64,000 nt of DNA from Reichenbachiella sp. (GCF_033344935.1 NZ_JAWPMM010000001.1:978001-1042000), one strand, 5' to 3'; positions 46,212 through 54,389 are shown, counted from the first letter of the stretch. The notes: generated by a model not told the origin, from the letters alone. Numbers and translations: made by a program.

Positions 46212-47132
46212 ATGCCTAACGTACAACACTATTCTAATCCATATATCCAGGCCGCATCAGAAGCGACAAGTAGGTCGTATCAGACTGCACTCGATTCACT
46301 CGCCAAAAAACTTGTAGTTATGCGATATAGTAGCTCTACATGCCGGACTTACTATGCGATGTTTCGCAATTTTTTGCGCTCACAGTACCCCAAACCGTTG
46401 TATCAAATTGGAAGAAAGGAAATAGAAGATTATCATGTCTGGCTTAGTTTAAACAAAAAAGTATCCGCGTCTTATATCAATCAAAGCATCAATGCCATCA
46501 AGTTTTATTTAGAACAGGTATTGGATGGAGAAAGGCAGGTTTTTGATTTGAAAAGACCATTGAAACAAAAACGGCTGCCAGTGGTACTCACACAAACCGA
46601 AGTAGCTCAATTAATACAAGCACCTAGCAACCTGAAACATCGCACCATGTTGACGCTGATTTATTCAGCTGGATTGAGAATTTCCGAATTGATCAATTTG
46701 AAGATCAAAGATGTGGATTCGGAAAACATGAGGATTTGGGTAAGAGATGGCAAGGGAAGTAAAGACAGAATTACAGTGCTCTCAAAAACTGCATTATTGA
46801 TGCTTAGAACATATTTTTTGGAGTATCGGCCAAAAGATTACCTATTTGAAGGGCAGACTGGAGGAAGGTATTCTGTGACCAGCTTGCGCAAAGTATTTCA
46901 CAGGGCCAAGGCGAAATGTGGCATAAAAACTCCAGCAGTGGTACACACCCTTCGTCATTCTTTTGCTACACATTTGCTGGAAAATGGCACCAATTTGAGA
47001 TATATTCAGCAGCTGTTGGGGCATGGGAGCAGCAAAACCACCGAGATTTATACGCATGTATGTGCTAAGAATTTAACAGACGTAGTTAGTCCACTTGATA
47101 TCCTGACAAATAAGGGTAAATTTGAAAGGTAA
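46212..47132 (+). CDS. Tyrosine recombinase, integron-integrase-like
   Basis: The 306-residue protein has an N-terminal SAM-like DNA-binding domain (about 20-105) and a catalytic domain with all six residues visible: R156 (AGLRISEL), K181 (GKGSKDR), H245 and R248 (HTLRHSFATH), H271 (LLGHG) and Y280 (EIYTHV). The N-terminal RYSSSTCRTYYAMFRNFLRS, the RLPVVLTQTEV segment and the late SPLDIL resemble integron integrases. Yet the roughly 35-residue insertion that IntI proteins carry before the second catalytic block is absent: the chain goes from LRTYFLEYRP straight to KDYLFEG. It points toward the array, as in reversed-integrase integrons, and ends 30 bp before the first cassette boundary. Confidence 0.85.
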   Translation: MPNVQHYSNPYIQAASEATSRSYQTALDSLAKKLVVMRYSSSTCRTYYAMFRNFLRSQYPKPLYQIGRKEIEDYHVWLSLNKKVSASYINQSINAIKFYLEQVLDGERQVFDLKRPLKQKRLPVVLTQTEVAQLIQAPSNLKHRTMLTLIYSAGLRISELINLKIKDVDSENMRIWVRDGKGSKDRITVLSKTALLMLRTYFLEYRPKDYLFEGQTGGRYSVTSLRKVFHRAKAKCGIKTPAVVHTLRHSFATHLLENGTNLRYIQQLLGHGSSKTTEIYTHVCAKNLTDVVSPLDILTNKGKFER

Positions 47133-47168
47133 ATAACGATCATAGTGATCGTTATGCACTAGTTGTGT
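47133..47168 (+). other. attI-like insertion site
   Basis: Directly after the recombinase stop is a perfect 10-bp inverted repeat ATAACGATCA-TAG-TGATCGTTAT (47133-47155). It overlaps a GTTATGC core-like heptamer (47151-47157), and GTTGTGT follows at 47162-47168. GTTGTGT pairs with ACACAAC at 49356, the start of the first attC, so it is the start of cassette C1. The inverted and direct core-like boxes resemble the make-up of an attI site. No binding data exist, so the extent is a guess. Confidence 0.6.
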
Positions 47169-47187
47169 GTCATAAGATAAACTCAAA

Positions 47188-47505
47188 ATGAACAAAAATA
47201 AGGTCGATTTTAACAATTTTGAATGGGAAACGCCAAGCACGGGAGTTAAACAGAAAATTTTTCTGAAAGGAAACCAAAGGGTAAGACTTTTACGGTTTTA
47301 CGATGACTTTAATGAAGAAGATTGGTGCACAAAAGGACATATTGGATATGTCACCGATGGTGAAATGACCATTGATTTTAATGGTGAAATAATAAGCTAT
47401 AAAAAAGGTGATGGTCTTTGGATAGAAAGTGGAGATAATAGTAAACACAAGGCTTCAATTGCTAAAGGGAGGTTTGTGGAATTAGTCCTTTTTGAAAAAG
47501 AATAG
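47188..47505 (+). CDS. Small cupin-like protein (cassette C1, gene 1)
   Basis: The 105-residue protein looks like a single cupin barrel: GHIGYVTDGEMTIDFNGE (about 51-68) and KKGDGLWIESGDNSKHKA (about 72-89). The normal first-motif histidines are only partly present, so metal binding is uncertain. It begins 20 bp after the cassette core and stops three bases before the next gene. Five tightly packed genes share this cassette, so they are probably one operon. Confidence 0.65.
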   Translation: MNKNKVDFNNFEWETPSTGVKQKIFLKGNQRVRLLRFYDDFNEEDWCTKGHIGYVTDGEMTIDFNGEIISYKKGDGLWIESGDNSKHKASIAKGRFVELVLFEKE

Positions 47506-47508
47506 AAT

Positions 47509-48120
47509 ATGTATACACCTAAACACTATAAAAACGAAAATATTGATGAGGCAATCCAATTTATGGAGCGATTTAATTTTGGAGTTATGGTTAGTTCCGA
47601 CTCAGATAAACCGATTGCAACACATCTGCCTTTTGTAATTTCAAAAGTGAATGATAAAATTATTCTCACTTCTCATTTTGCTAAAACCAATGAACAAACC
47701 ATTAACATTGAAGAAAAGGAAATACTAACAATATTCTCTGAACCTCACGCTTATATTTCCCCTAAGTTTTATGACAAAAAACAAAATGTACCTACTTGGA
47801 ATTACTTAGCTGTTCACGCCTATGGAAAGATTGAAATAATTGATAATGAAAAAGATGTATTCTTTGTTTTAGAGCATATGATTTCAAATTTTGATTCTTC
47901 ATATATAGAGCAGTGGAATGATTTGACCTATGACTACAAATCGAAAATGGTTAAGGGAATTGTTGCCTTTCAAATTATAGTTAGTGAAATTCAGTTTAAA
48001 GAAAAATTAAGCCAAAATAAAACGGAAAAAGAACGAAAACGAATTATCTCTGATTTTGCAAAAAGTAGCAGCCCTAACGAGAATTGTATTGCAGAATATA
48101 TGAACAATAATAAGCAGTAG
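47509..48120 (+). CDS. PaiB-type FMN-binding protein (cassette C1, gene 2)
   Basis: The 203-residue protein starts MYTPKHYKNENIDEAIQFM. It has ATHLPFVISK (about 38-47), a long SEPHAYISPKFYDKKQNVPTWNY region (about 77-99) and AVHAYGKIEII, all typical of PaiB/FMN-binding split-barrel proteins. PaiB was described as a negative regulator of sporulation and protease genes in Bacillus, with FMN binding. The role here is unknown. In this family an acetyltransferase is often nearby, and a GNAT gene is in the same cassette. Confidence 0.8.
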   Translation: MYTPKHYKNENIDEAIQFMERFNFGVMVSSDSDKPIATHLPFVISKVNDKIILTSHFAKTNEQTINIEEKEILTIFSEPHAYISPKFYDKKQNVPTWNYLAVHAYGKIEIIDNEKDVFFVLEHMISNFDSSYIEQWNDLTYDYKSKMVKGIVAFQIIVSEIQFKEKLSQNKTEKERKRIISDFAKSSSPNENCIAEYMNNNKQ

Positions 48121-48121
48121 T

Positions 48122-48571
48122 ATGAAAAGCTTGTTTACAGATATTTTTGAATTTCACAATAAGATCAACCAGATTTTAATCACCCAAATGATTGAAAATA
48201 CCGATAGAGTTTCTAAGAAATCCCATTTATTATTATGCCATTCTGTTAATGCGCATCAAATATGGAATTCAAGAATTATCAATGAAACACCGCTAGGTGT
48301 TTTTGATATTCACGCACTTAAAAAGTGCCTTGATTTGGATAAATCTAATTTAGAAGTAAGTAAATCAATTCTGCTTAATGAAGATTTACAAACAGGTATT
48401 TCATACAAAACTTCTAAAGGTGTAGAATATAAAAATACTGTCCAAGAAATTTTATTTCACATTTCAAATCATTATTCACACCACAGAGGTCAGCTAATTT
48501 CTGAATTAAGACAAAACAATATTGAACCAATAATTAGCGATTACATTTTTCATAAAAGAACTGAATTATGA
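48122..48571 (+). CDS. DinB-family protein (cassette C1, gene 3)
   Basis: The 149-residue helical protein carries the DinB/YfiT-like pattern: a mid-protein His in LLLCHSVNAHQIWNSR (about 36-51) and late NHYSHHRGQLISEL (about 119-132), giving the expected metal-binding His triad. Members are often metal-dependent transferases (for example thiol-linked) or of unknown function. It begins one base after the PaiB-like gene and overlaps the next gene by four bases. Confidence 0.8.
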   Translation: MKSLFTDIFEFHNKINQILITQMIENTDRVSKKSHLLLCHSVNAHQIWNSRIINETPLGVFDIHALKKCLDLDKSNLEVSKSILLNEDLQTGISYKTSKGVEYKNTVQEILFHISNHYSHHRGQLISELRQNNIEPIISDYIFHKRTEL

Positions 48572-48870
48572 TATACATTACTCAATTGATTTTTTTACAA
48601 GAAGGAAAAGAAAAGACATTTATTGAGTTTGAAGAATTTGCTATCCCATTAATGGAGCATTATGGCGGAAAAATGATATATAGACTAAGACCAGATAAAG
48701 ACTCCTTTGTTTCTTCTATGGAAGAACAGCCCTATGAAATTCATTTCATATCGTTTCACTCAGATACAGATTTGAATGCTTTTATGAATGATAAGAGTAG
48801 GTTAAGTTTCATTCACTTGAAAGATGAATCAATTCAATCAACCGTTTTAGTGAAAGGAAGGAAAATATAA
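48568..48870 (+). CDS. DUF1330-like protein (cassette C1, gene 4)
   Basis: The 100-residue protein has a ferredoxin-like dimeric alpha-beta barrel look: YITQLIFLQEGKEKTFIEFE, then GGKMIYRLRP, EIHFISFHSDTDLNAFM and a final LVKGRKI. This fits DUF1330 or related small barrel proteins of unknown function. It overlaps the DinB-like gene by four bases and is followed three bases later by the acetyltransferase. Confidence 0.6.
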   Translation: MIYITQLIFLQEGKEKTFIEFEEFAIPLMEHYGGKMIYRLRPDKDSFVSSMEEQPYEIHFISFHSDTDLNAFMNDKSRLSFIHLKDESIQSTVLVKGRKI

Positions 48871-48873
48871 ATA

Positions 48874-49332
48874 ATGGATATAAAGAAACTCTTCAGTCAA
48901 GACGTAAACGATTTTTCAAAACTTATCCAAGTATTTGAAAACGTCTTTGAATGGGGAAATTTTAATTTCCCTACCCAGGCACATTTAAGAAAGCTACTTA
49001 ATAATTCCAATTTCTTTGTTTTTGTTGCTAAAGATGGAGATGAACTGATTGGAGGACTTACGGCTCACGTTTTAGACAGATATGATAATGAAAACCCATC
49101 GGTTTATGTGTATGACCTTGCTATACTAACCAACTATCAGCGAAAGGGAATAGGTAAAAAATTAATGTCCACCTTAAATGAATATTGTGAGAAGAATGGA
49201 TTTAATGAAGTGTTTGTTCAAGCCGAAACGGATGACTTTCAAGCAGTAAACTTTTACAGAACAACGCCTATAAGTGAAGAGTTACAAGCTACTCATTTTA
49301 CGTATTCATTTAACAAAAAGAAAGATGTATAA
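48874..49332 (+). CDS. GNAT acetyltransferase, AAC(3)-I-like (cassette C1, gene 5)
   Basis: The 152-residue protein has the GNAT fold with the CoA loop QRKGIGKKL (about 90-98). The surrounding text closely follows the AAC(3)-I aminoglycoside acetyltransferases: VYVYDLAILTNYQRKGIG, then VFVQAETDDFQAVNFYRT and a short tail with THFTYSF. AAC(3)-I enzymes acetylate gentamicin-type drugs and are classic integron cassette products. Resistance activity cannot be read from sequence, and many environmental relatives have other substrates. It is the last of five genes in the cassette and stops 24 bp before the attC. Confidence 0.75.
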   Translation: MDIKKLFSQDVNDFSKLIQVFENVFEWGNFNFPTQAHLRKLLNNSNFFVFVAKDGDELIGGLTAHVLDRYDNENPSVYVYDLAILTNYQRKGIGKKLMSTLNEYCEKNGFNEVFVQAETDDFQAVNFYRTTPISEELQATHFTYSFNKKKDV

Positions 49333-49355
49333 TAAGTTAACCAAGCCAAAACGCC

Positions 49356-49486
49356 ACACAACAACGTATAAAAATAATAGCCGAAATTGTAGTAAATATA
49401 AACATTGTAGTCCGCAAAAACATTAGTAGTAAATTGAGAAATATAGCTTTCGAAATCGGCTACTATTCTTATACAAAGCGTTGTAC
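49356..49486 (+). repeat. attC-like site 1 (end of cassette C1)
   Basis: This 131-bp element begins with core ACACAAC, paired to GTTGTGT at 47162, and ends with core GTTGTAC. Inner arms GTATAAAAATAATAGCCGA (49366-49384) and TCGGCTACTATTCTTATAC (49456-49474) pair at 17 of 19 positions. The remaining gap up to the regulator gene at 49684 contains the first copy of a direct repeat (49510) and nothing else I recognise. Confidence 0.85.
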
Positions 49487-49509
49487 ACAAGCTGAATCCA
49501 GCCGCACAG

Positions 49510-49574
49510 TCAAGCACATTTCATTTTTTTCGTGCCTCAAAAAATAAAAAGAGCTTGCCTTTTCCCAACGCTGA
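49510..49574 (+). repeat. Direct repeat flanking the restriction-modification genes, copy 1
   Basis: About 65 bp starting TCAAGCACATTTCATTTTTT and ending CCCAACGCTGA recur at 53740 after the restriction-modification gene. Both copies hold TCAAGCACATTT, TTCGTGCCTCA, AAAAGAGCTT and CCAACGCTGA in order. They lie inside cassette C2, just inside its attC ends. Confidence 0.65.
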
Positions 49575-49683
49575 AAATAAGTTTTATGAAGATGATTTTT
49601 ATATGTCAAAAAAATTGTTTATGGACTGAGAAATATATAACTTTGCCAAAATTGGGTAAAACAATAAAAAGTATAATAAACTA

Positions 49684-50007
49684 ATGGCAAGTTTCGGAAA
49701 CTACATAAAAACTCACCGAGAAGAAAAAGGCTGGAGTCAGACTGAATTCGGAGCGAAAGTCAAAATTAATACACCTGCTGTTAGTAAAATTGAGAATGAC
49801 CATAAAAAATTTCCAGTTGGCAAATTGAAATTACTTGCCCAATTATTTGAACTAGATTACAACCAAGTTAAAGACTTGTATTTTGCAGACAAATTTGCAA
49901 AAGAAGCTTTTGAATATAAATGTTCTGATAAAATTTTTAAAGTTGCAGAAGACCAATCAACATATATCAAAGCAATAAACGCAAAACAAGGAAAATTAAA
50001 ATTCTAA
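49684..50007 (+). CDS. XRE-type regulator of the restriction-modification gene (cassette C2)
   Basis: The 107-residue protein has an N-terminal Cro/C1-type helix-turn-helix (about 7-60): HREEKGWSQTEFGAKVKINT then PAVSKIENDHKKFPVGKLKLLAQLF. The tail is basic. It starts five bases before the large restriction-modification gene and in the same direction, the usual place of a controller (C) protein that delays or limits nuclease expression. Its control role is inferred from position. Confidence 0.82.
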   Translation: MASFGNYIKTHREEKGWSQTEFGAKVKINTPAVSKIENDHKKFPVGKLKLLAQLFELDYNQVKDLYFADKFAKEAFEYKCSDKIFKVAEDQSTYIKAINAKQGKLKF

Positions 50008-50012
50008 TCGAG

Positions 50013-53000
50013 ATGGATACAAAGAAACTCATACAAGTATTAGGATTTATACCTAAAGAAAACACTTCTGGAATTTTTCATAAAAACTATAATGGATATT
50101 CAATTGAAATTGATTTTGAAAAACAACAATTTGATTTCGGAAGCAAAATAATTGGAGGAAGAACAACTACTCAAAATTTCTCACAAGCTGAAAATTGGGT
50201 TGTTTTAGAGTGTATAGACAGATTACTAGAAAAAGGGTACAAACCAGAACATATAGTTTTAGAAAAAAAATACACAGTCGGACACGGAGCAAGTGGTGGT
50301 TGGCTCGATATTCTAGTTACTCGTAAAGATGGCTCTGCTTATTTAATGATAGAATGTAAGACTTGGGGAAAAGAATTTGAAAAAGAGTTTAAAAAAACCG
50401 AAACAAATGGCGGTCAGTTAATGACCTATTTTCAACAAGACAAGTCTGCTGATATTTTGATGTTATATGCTTCTAAATTAGACAAAAACAAAATCCAGTT
50501 TAAAAATGAAATAATAAAAATTGAGGAGCATTACAGACAAGCTGGAAATGTAGAAGATGTTTATGATAGATGGAATAAAGTAACCAATACCAACGGAATA
50601 TTTGACGATTGGGTAAAACCTTATTTGTTTGAAAGCAAGAAACTAACCAAAGATGATTTAAAAACACTGAACGAAGAAGATAGTAAAAAAATATTTCACG
50701 AATTTTTATCTATACTTAGAAAGCATTCTGTCTCAGACAAACCCAACGCATTTAATAAGATTTTTAATCTTTTTCTCGCTAAAATATTTGATGAAAAAAA
50801 GAGAGATGATAAGGAACTTGATTTTCAATGGAAAGAACACAAAGACAATGCAGTTGATTTTCAAATCAGACTTATAAACCTATACAAATCTGGAATGTAT
50901 GACTTCTTAAAAAAAGAAGTTAGAGGAATTTCAGATGATATGTTTAGCTATAAAACTCAAAAAGAATTAGAAGAAAAAAAGAAACATATTTTACTATTCA
51001 ATAAGGTTTACGATATAAAGGATGTATTTGATGAAGAAACTTTTGAGGACAATCAAAAAGTATTAAAAGAAGTAGTTCAATTACTTCAAAAATTTAGAAT
51101 TCGTTATCCTAGAAAACAACAACATTTAAGCGATTTCTTTGAACGTCTTTTAACAACTGGGTTGAAACAAGAAGCTGGTCAGTTTTTCACACCACCACCA
51201 ATTACACGTTTCATAGTTCGCTCATTACCTATTTCACAATACATAAAGAAACAATTAAACCAATCAATTCCAGAACTTCCTGCTGTGATTGACTATAGTG
51301 TTGGTAGTGGTCACTTCTTAACCGAAGTAATGGAAGAGTACCAACGTACTATTGAGAATGATATTGATACCTCTAAATTAGAAACACAAGAAGCTGAAGA
51401 TTTTGTGGAAGTTTGGAGAAAAAAGAAATACGATTGGGCAAGTAAATATGTTTATGGTATAGAAAAAGATTATCGTTTAGTAAAAGTCGCAAAAGTTGGC
51501 TGTTATTTTTATGGAGATGGTTTAGCACAAGTTATTCACGGAGATGGATTAGATAGTTTCAAACATTCCAAAAGTTACAGAGGACTATTAAAGAAAAATG
51601 CTGAAAAACCTCAATTTTCGTTTATTGTTTCTAATCCGCCATATTCTGTAAGTTCTTTTAAAGGTGATTTGAAAAATGCTTCCGCTAATGAGGATTTTAA
51701 ATTGTTTGACAGTCTAAGCGATAGAAGTTCTGAAATAGAATGTTTGTTTATTGAACGTACTAAACAATTACTAAAAACAGACGGTATTGCAGCCATAATA
51801 TTACCAAGTTCTATTTTAAGTAATTCGGGTTTATATTCACAAGCAAGAGAGATTATTTTAAAAGCTTTTGACATAATAGCAATTACAGAACTAGGCTCTG
51901 GCACTTTTATGGCTACAGGAACAAATACGGTTACTTTATTTTTAAAACGTAGAGAAGATACTATTGCCGAACAAGTAGAAAAATCTCTAGCTACATTCTT
52001 TACAAATCTTAAAGACATTACTATAAACGGTATTGAAAAACCAATAGAGAAATATATATCTCACGTTTGGGAAAACATTTCTTTTCAAGATTATAAAACC
52101 TTATTGCAGAAAAAACCGAACGAAGCTATAAAGCAACACGAAATATTTAATGAATACGACAAAAAGATAAAAGCTAAAAAGGAAGATGAAAAATGGAGTA
52201 AAATACTAGAAATAGAAAAAGACAAATTACTTTATTTTATTCTAACATATAATCAAAAAGTTGTTTTAGTAAAAACAGGTCAAAAGGCAAAAGAAAAACA
52301 GTTTTTAGGTTACGATTTTAGTAATCGTAGAGGGAATGAAGGAATGCACCCTATAAAACGTAGCAAAACCATTGACGAATGCACACAGCTTTATGATATG
52401 AAAAGTTTCACTAACGAAAATAAAGCTAGCACTTATATATACAGAGCGTTTACTGAAAACAAGTTCGATTTAGACATTCCTGAAACGCTTCAAAAAAACG
52501 TAAGCTATCAAAATTTAATTGATATGCTAACATTTGACCGAGCAGATTTTGAGCAAAACATATCGCTTTCAGTTAAAAAAAAAGTAAAAATTCAGACTAA
52601 GTGGAATGTATTCCCACTCAAAGAATTTGTTAATCTTCAAAATGGTTTTGCTTTCAAAAGTGCTGATTATGTTGAAAGTTCAAACGTTTTGAATTTTAGA
52701 CAAGCAAATATTAGACTGAAAGGAGTATTAGATTTAGATTATAAAAAAACTTTTCTACCTGATAACTTTTCAGAAAAGTATAAAGATTTTGTTTTAAAAG
52801 ACGGAGATATTGTTATTGCAATGACTGATATGAATAGTGATTTAAATCTACTTGCAATTCCCACCATTTTTAAAAATACAAGTAGAACTACTTTTCTTTT
52901 GAACCAAAGGGTTGGAAAGTTTATAAACTTTAAACTTGATAAAATTATCCCTAGTTATCTAAATAGTATTTTAAAATCTGAAATTAGTAGAACTCAACTT

Positions 53001-53726
53001 AGAAACTTAGGTTTTGGGAGTGTTCAATTTAATTTATCTAAAACAGATTTATTAAATTTTAAAATACCTCTTCCAACGTTAGATATTCAACAAAAGATAG
53101 TTGATGAAATTGAGGTTTTAGAAAAGCAAGAGCAAGATTTACAAAATATAATACTAACGCATAAAGAACACATTAATACTTCTTTAGAAACCTTGTTTAA
53201 TAAAGCAACTAAATCTGTACGATTAAGCGACACAGATATTTTTGAAACTAAAATTGGAAAAAGAGTTTTAAAAAGTGAAATAAGCAATCAAGGGAAATAT
53301 CCTGTGTACAGTGCCAATGTTTTTGAACCTTTTGGGTTTATAAATAAAGAACTTTTAACCGATTTTTCAACTTCTTCGGTAGTTTGGGGAATAGACGGTG
53401 ATTGGATGGTAAATGTAATTCCTGCAAACATACCATTTTATCCAACCGATCATTGTGGTTATTTGAGAATTAAACAACCAATAGCAAAAGCTAGATATAT
53501 TGCATATTGTTTAGACAAAGAAGGAAAGCAAATTGGGTTTTCAAGAACAAAAAGAGCTTCAATAGATAGAATCGAAGGAATTAAAATCCCACTTCCCACA
53601 ATGGCAGAACAGGAAAAAGTGGATGTTGAAATAGAAAATTTAGAGAATGAAATTACGGAATTTGAAAAACAAATAGCTGAAATTCCAAAACAGAAAGAAG
53701 CCATATTGAAAAAATATTTGGAATAA
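50013..53726 (+). CDS. Single-chain restriction-modification enzyme (nuclease, N6-adenine methylase and specificity domains)
   Basis: The 1237-residue protein starts with a PD-(D/E)xK nuclease-like domain: D99 in GWLDILV, then E114 and K116 in MIECKT. A helical linker follows, then an N6-adenine methylase with motif I VIDYSVGSGHFL (about 425-436) and catalytic NPPY (541-544). Two type I S-like target recognition regions with coiled spacers close the chain (about 866-1060 and 1068-1237). No helicase domain is present, so this is a type IIG-like enzyme and not classical type I. With the XRE gene it is a complete phage-defence unit inside one cassette. It is strikingly AT-rich against the core genes before 46 kb, which points to transfer. 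Confidence 0.87.
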   Translation: MDTKKLIQVLGFIPKENTSGIFHKNYNGYSIEIDFEKQQFDFGSKIIGGRTTTQNFSQAENWVVLECIDRLLEKGYKPEHIVLEKKYTVGHGASGGWLDILVTRKDGSAYLMIECKTWGKEFEKEFKKTETNGGQLMTYFQQDKSADILMLYASKLDKNKIQFKNEIIKIEEHYRQAGNVEDVYDRWNKVTNTNGIFDDWVKPYLFESKKLTKDDLKTLNEEDSKKIFHEFLSILRKHSVSDKPNAFNKIFNLFLAKIFDEKKRDDKELDFQWKEHKDNAVDFQIRLINLYKSGMYDFLKKEVRGISDDMFSYKTQKELEEKKKHILLFNKVYDIKDVFDEETFEDNQKVLKEVVQLLQKFRIRYPRKQQHLSDFFERLLTTGLKQEAGQFFTPPPITRFIVRSLPISQYIKKQLNQSIPELPAVIDYSVGSGHFLTEVMEEYQRTIENDIDTSKLETQEAEDFVEVWRKKKYDWASKYVYGIEKDYRLVKVAKVGCYFYGDGLAQVIHGDGLDSFKHSKSYRGLLKKNAEKPQFSFIVSNPPYSVSSFKGDLKNASANEDFKLFDSLSDRSSEIECLFIERTKQLLKTDGIAAIILPSSILSNSGLYSQAREIILKAFDIIAITELGSGTFMATGTNTVTLFLKRREDTIAEQVEKSLATFFTNLKDITINGIEKPIEKYISHVWENISFQDYKTLLQKKPNEAIKQHEIFNEYDKKIKAKKEDEKWSKILEIEKDKLLYFILTYNQKVVLVKTGQKAKEKQFLGYDFSNRRGNEGMHPIKRSKTIDECTQLYDMKSFTNENKASTYIYRAFTENKFDLDIPETLQKNVSYQNLIDMLTFDRADFEQNISLSVKKKVKIQTKWNVFPLKEFVNLQNGFAFKSADYVESSNVLNFRQANIRLKGVLDLDYKKTFLPDNFSEKYKDFVLKDGDIVIAMTDMNSDLNLLAIPTIFKNTSRTTFLLNQRVGKFINFKLDKIIPSYLNSILKSEISRTQLRNLGFGSVQFNLSKTDLLNFKIPLPTLDIQQKIVDEIEVLEKQEQDLQNIILTHKEHINTSLETLFNKATKSVRLSDTDIFETKIGKRVLKSEISNQGKYPVYSANVFEPFGFINKELLTDFSTSSVVWGIDGDWMVNVIPANIPFYPTDHCGYLRIKQPIAKARYIAYCLDKEGKQIGFSRTKRASIDRIEGIKIPLPTMAEQEKVDVEIENLENEITEFEKQIAEIPKQKEAILKKYLE

Positions 53727-53739
53727 AGCCAACGCAAGT

Positions 53740-53802
53740 TCAAGCACATTTAAAGTTTGTTCGTGCCTCACAAATTTAAAAGAGCTTTCACGCCAACGCT
53801 GA
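53740..53802 (+). repeat. Direct repeat flanking the restriction-modification genes, copy 2
   Basis: This copy starts TCAAGCACATTTAAAGTTTG and ends GCCAACGCTGA. It matches the copy at 49510 in the same orientation. Together they bracket the XRE and restriction-modification genes. Confidence 0.65.
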
Positions 53803-53830
53803 TTGACAAACTGAATGAAAAAAAGCCAGT

Positions 53831-53961
53831 GTACAACAATGTATAAAAATAATAGCGGTTTAAGTGATAAAACGAAAGTATAAACATAAAATAAAGGTCA
53901 GTTCTAAACCGAAAAGTTAGTGTGTAAAATCCGCTACTATTCTTATACTAGACCGTTGGAG
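53831..53961 (+). repeat. attC-like site 2 (end of cassette C2)
   Basis: This 131-bp element has left core GTACAAC, paired to GTTGTAC at 49480 over nine bases, and right core GTTGGAG. Arms GTATAAAAATAATAGCGG (53841-53858) and CCGCTACTATTCTTATAC (53931-53948) pair at 16 of 18 positions. Length and arms match attC 1, so the two are one family. Confidence 0.85.
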
Positions 53962-53985
53962 AGCATGAACTGCACAATTTAGGAA

Positions 53986-54378
53986 GTGGATAAGCCAAAA
54001 AAGAAACAGAGCAAACGAAGAACTCGAAAGAAAGAAGACAACAAGTTCGTATTTCGTAAGCATTGGTGGTTTATTCTTTGGCCTGTCTTTCTAATTTCTT
54101 TATTCATTTATAGTCGGAACAACTACAACCAAGAGCAAGTTGAACTGGATAACTGCTCAAGGAAAGTAACCGGTGTAATTACTAAGGTTTACAGAATTAA
54201 AAGCCGTGGTAACTGGTTCAATTATGAGTTTGAACTTGCTGGAGTAAAATACAAAGGGAGCAAGAAGGTCAGCAGTGGTTATTACAAGGAAATTACAAGG
54301 GGAATACCTATATATATTCGATATGTATGCGGCAACCCAGAAGTACATGAACCAATTGATCAAAATTCCGAATTTTAA
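53986..54378 (+). CDS. Small membrane protein (cassette C3, gene 1)
   Basis: The 130-residue protein starts at GTG (53986), since the only nearby ATG (53965) meets a stop after five codons. A very basic start (KPKKKQSKRRTRKKEDNK) precedes one membrane helix (about 27-44). A beta-rich extracytoplasmic domain with two Cys (about 57 and 115) follows. I recognise no family. The basic tail inside and the helix suggest an N-in membrane anchor. The next gene starts 11 bases later. Confidence 0.6.
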   Translation: MDKPKKKQSKRRTRKKEDNKFVFRKHWWFILWPVFLISLFIYSRNNYNQEQVELDNCSRKVTGVITKVYRIKSRGNWFNYEFELAGVKYKGSKKVSSGYYKEITRGIPIYIRYVCGNPEVHEPIDQNSEF

Positions 54379-54389
54379 TTCTAGCAATC

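Noticed and set aside
46212-47132. The recombinase as a housekeeping XerC/XerD that resolves chromosome dimers
   Set aside because: Its stop codon is 30 bp before a cassette boundary with paired core, and its N-terminal and last blocks resemble integron integrases. I saw no dif-like site. The option stays open until a tree is made.
50013-53726. Classical type I restriction system (hsdM/hsdS)
   Set aside because: There is no HsdR-type helicase gene, the S part is fused to the methylase and a PD-(D/E)xK domain is in the same chain.
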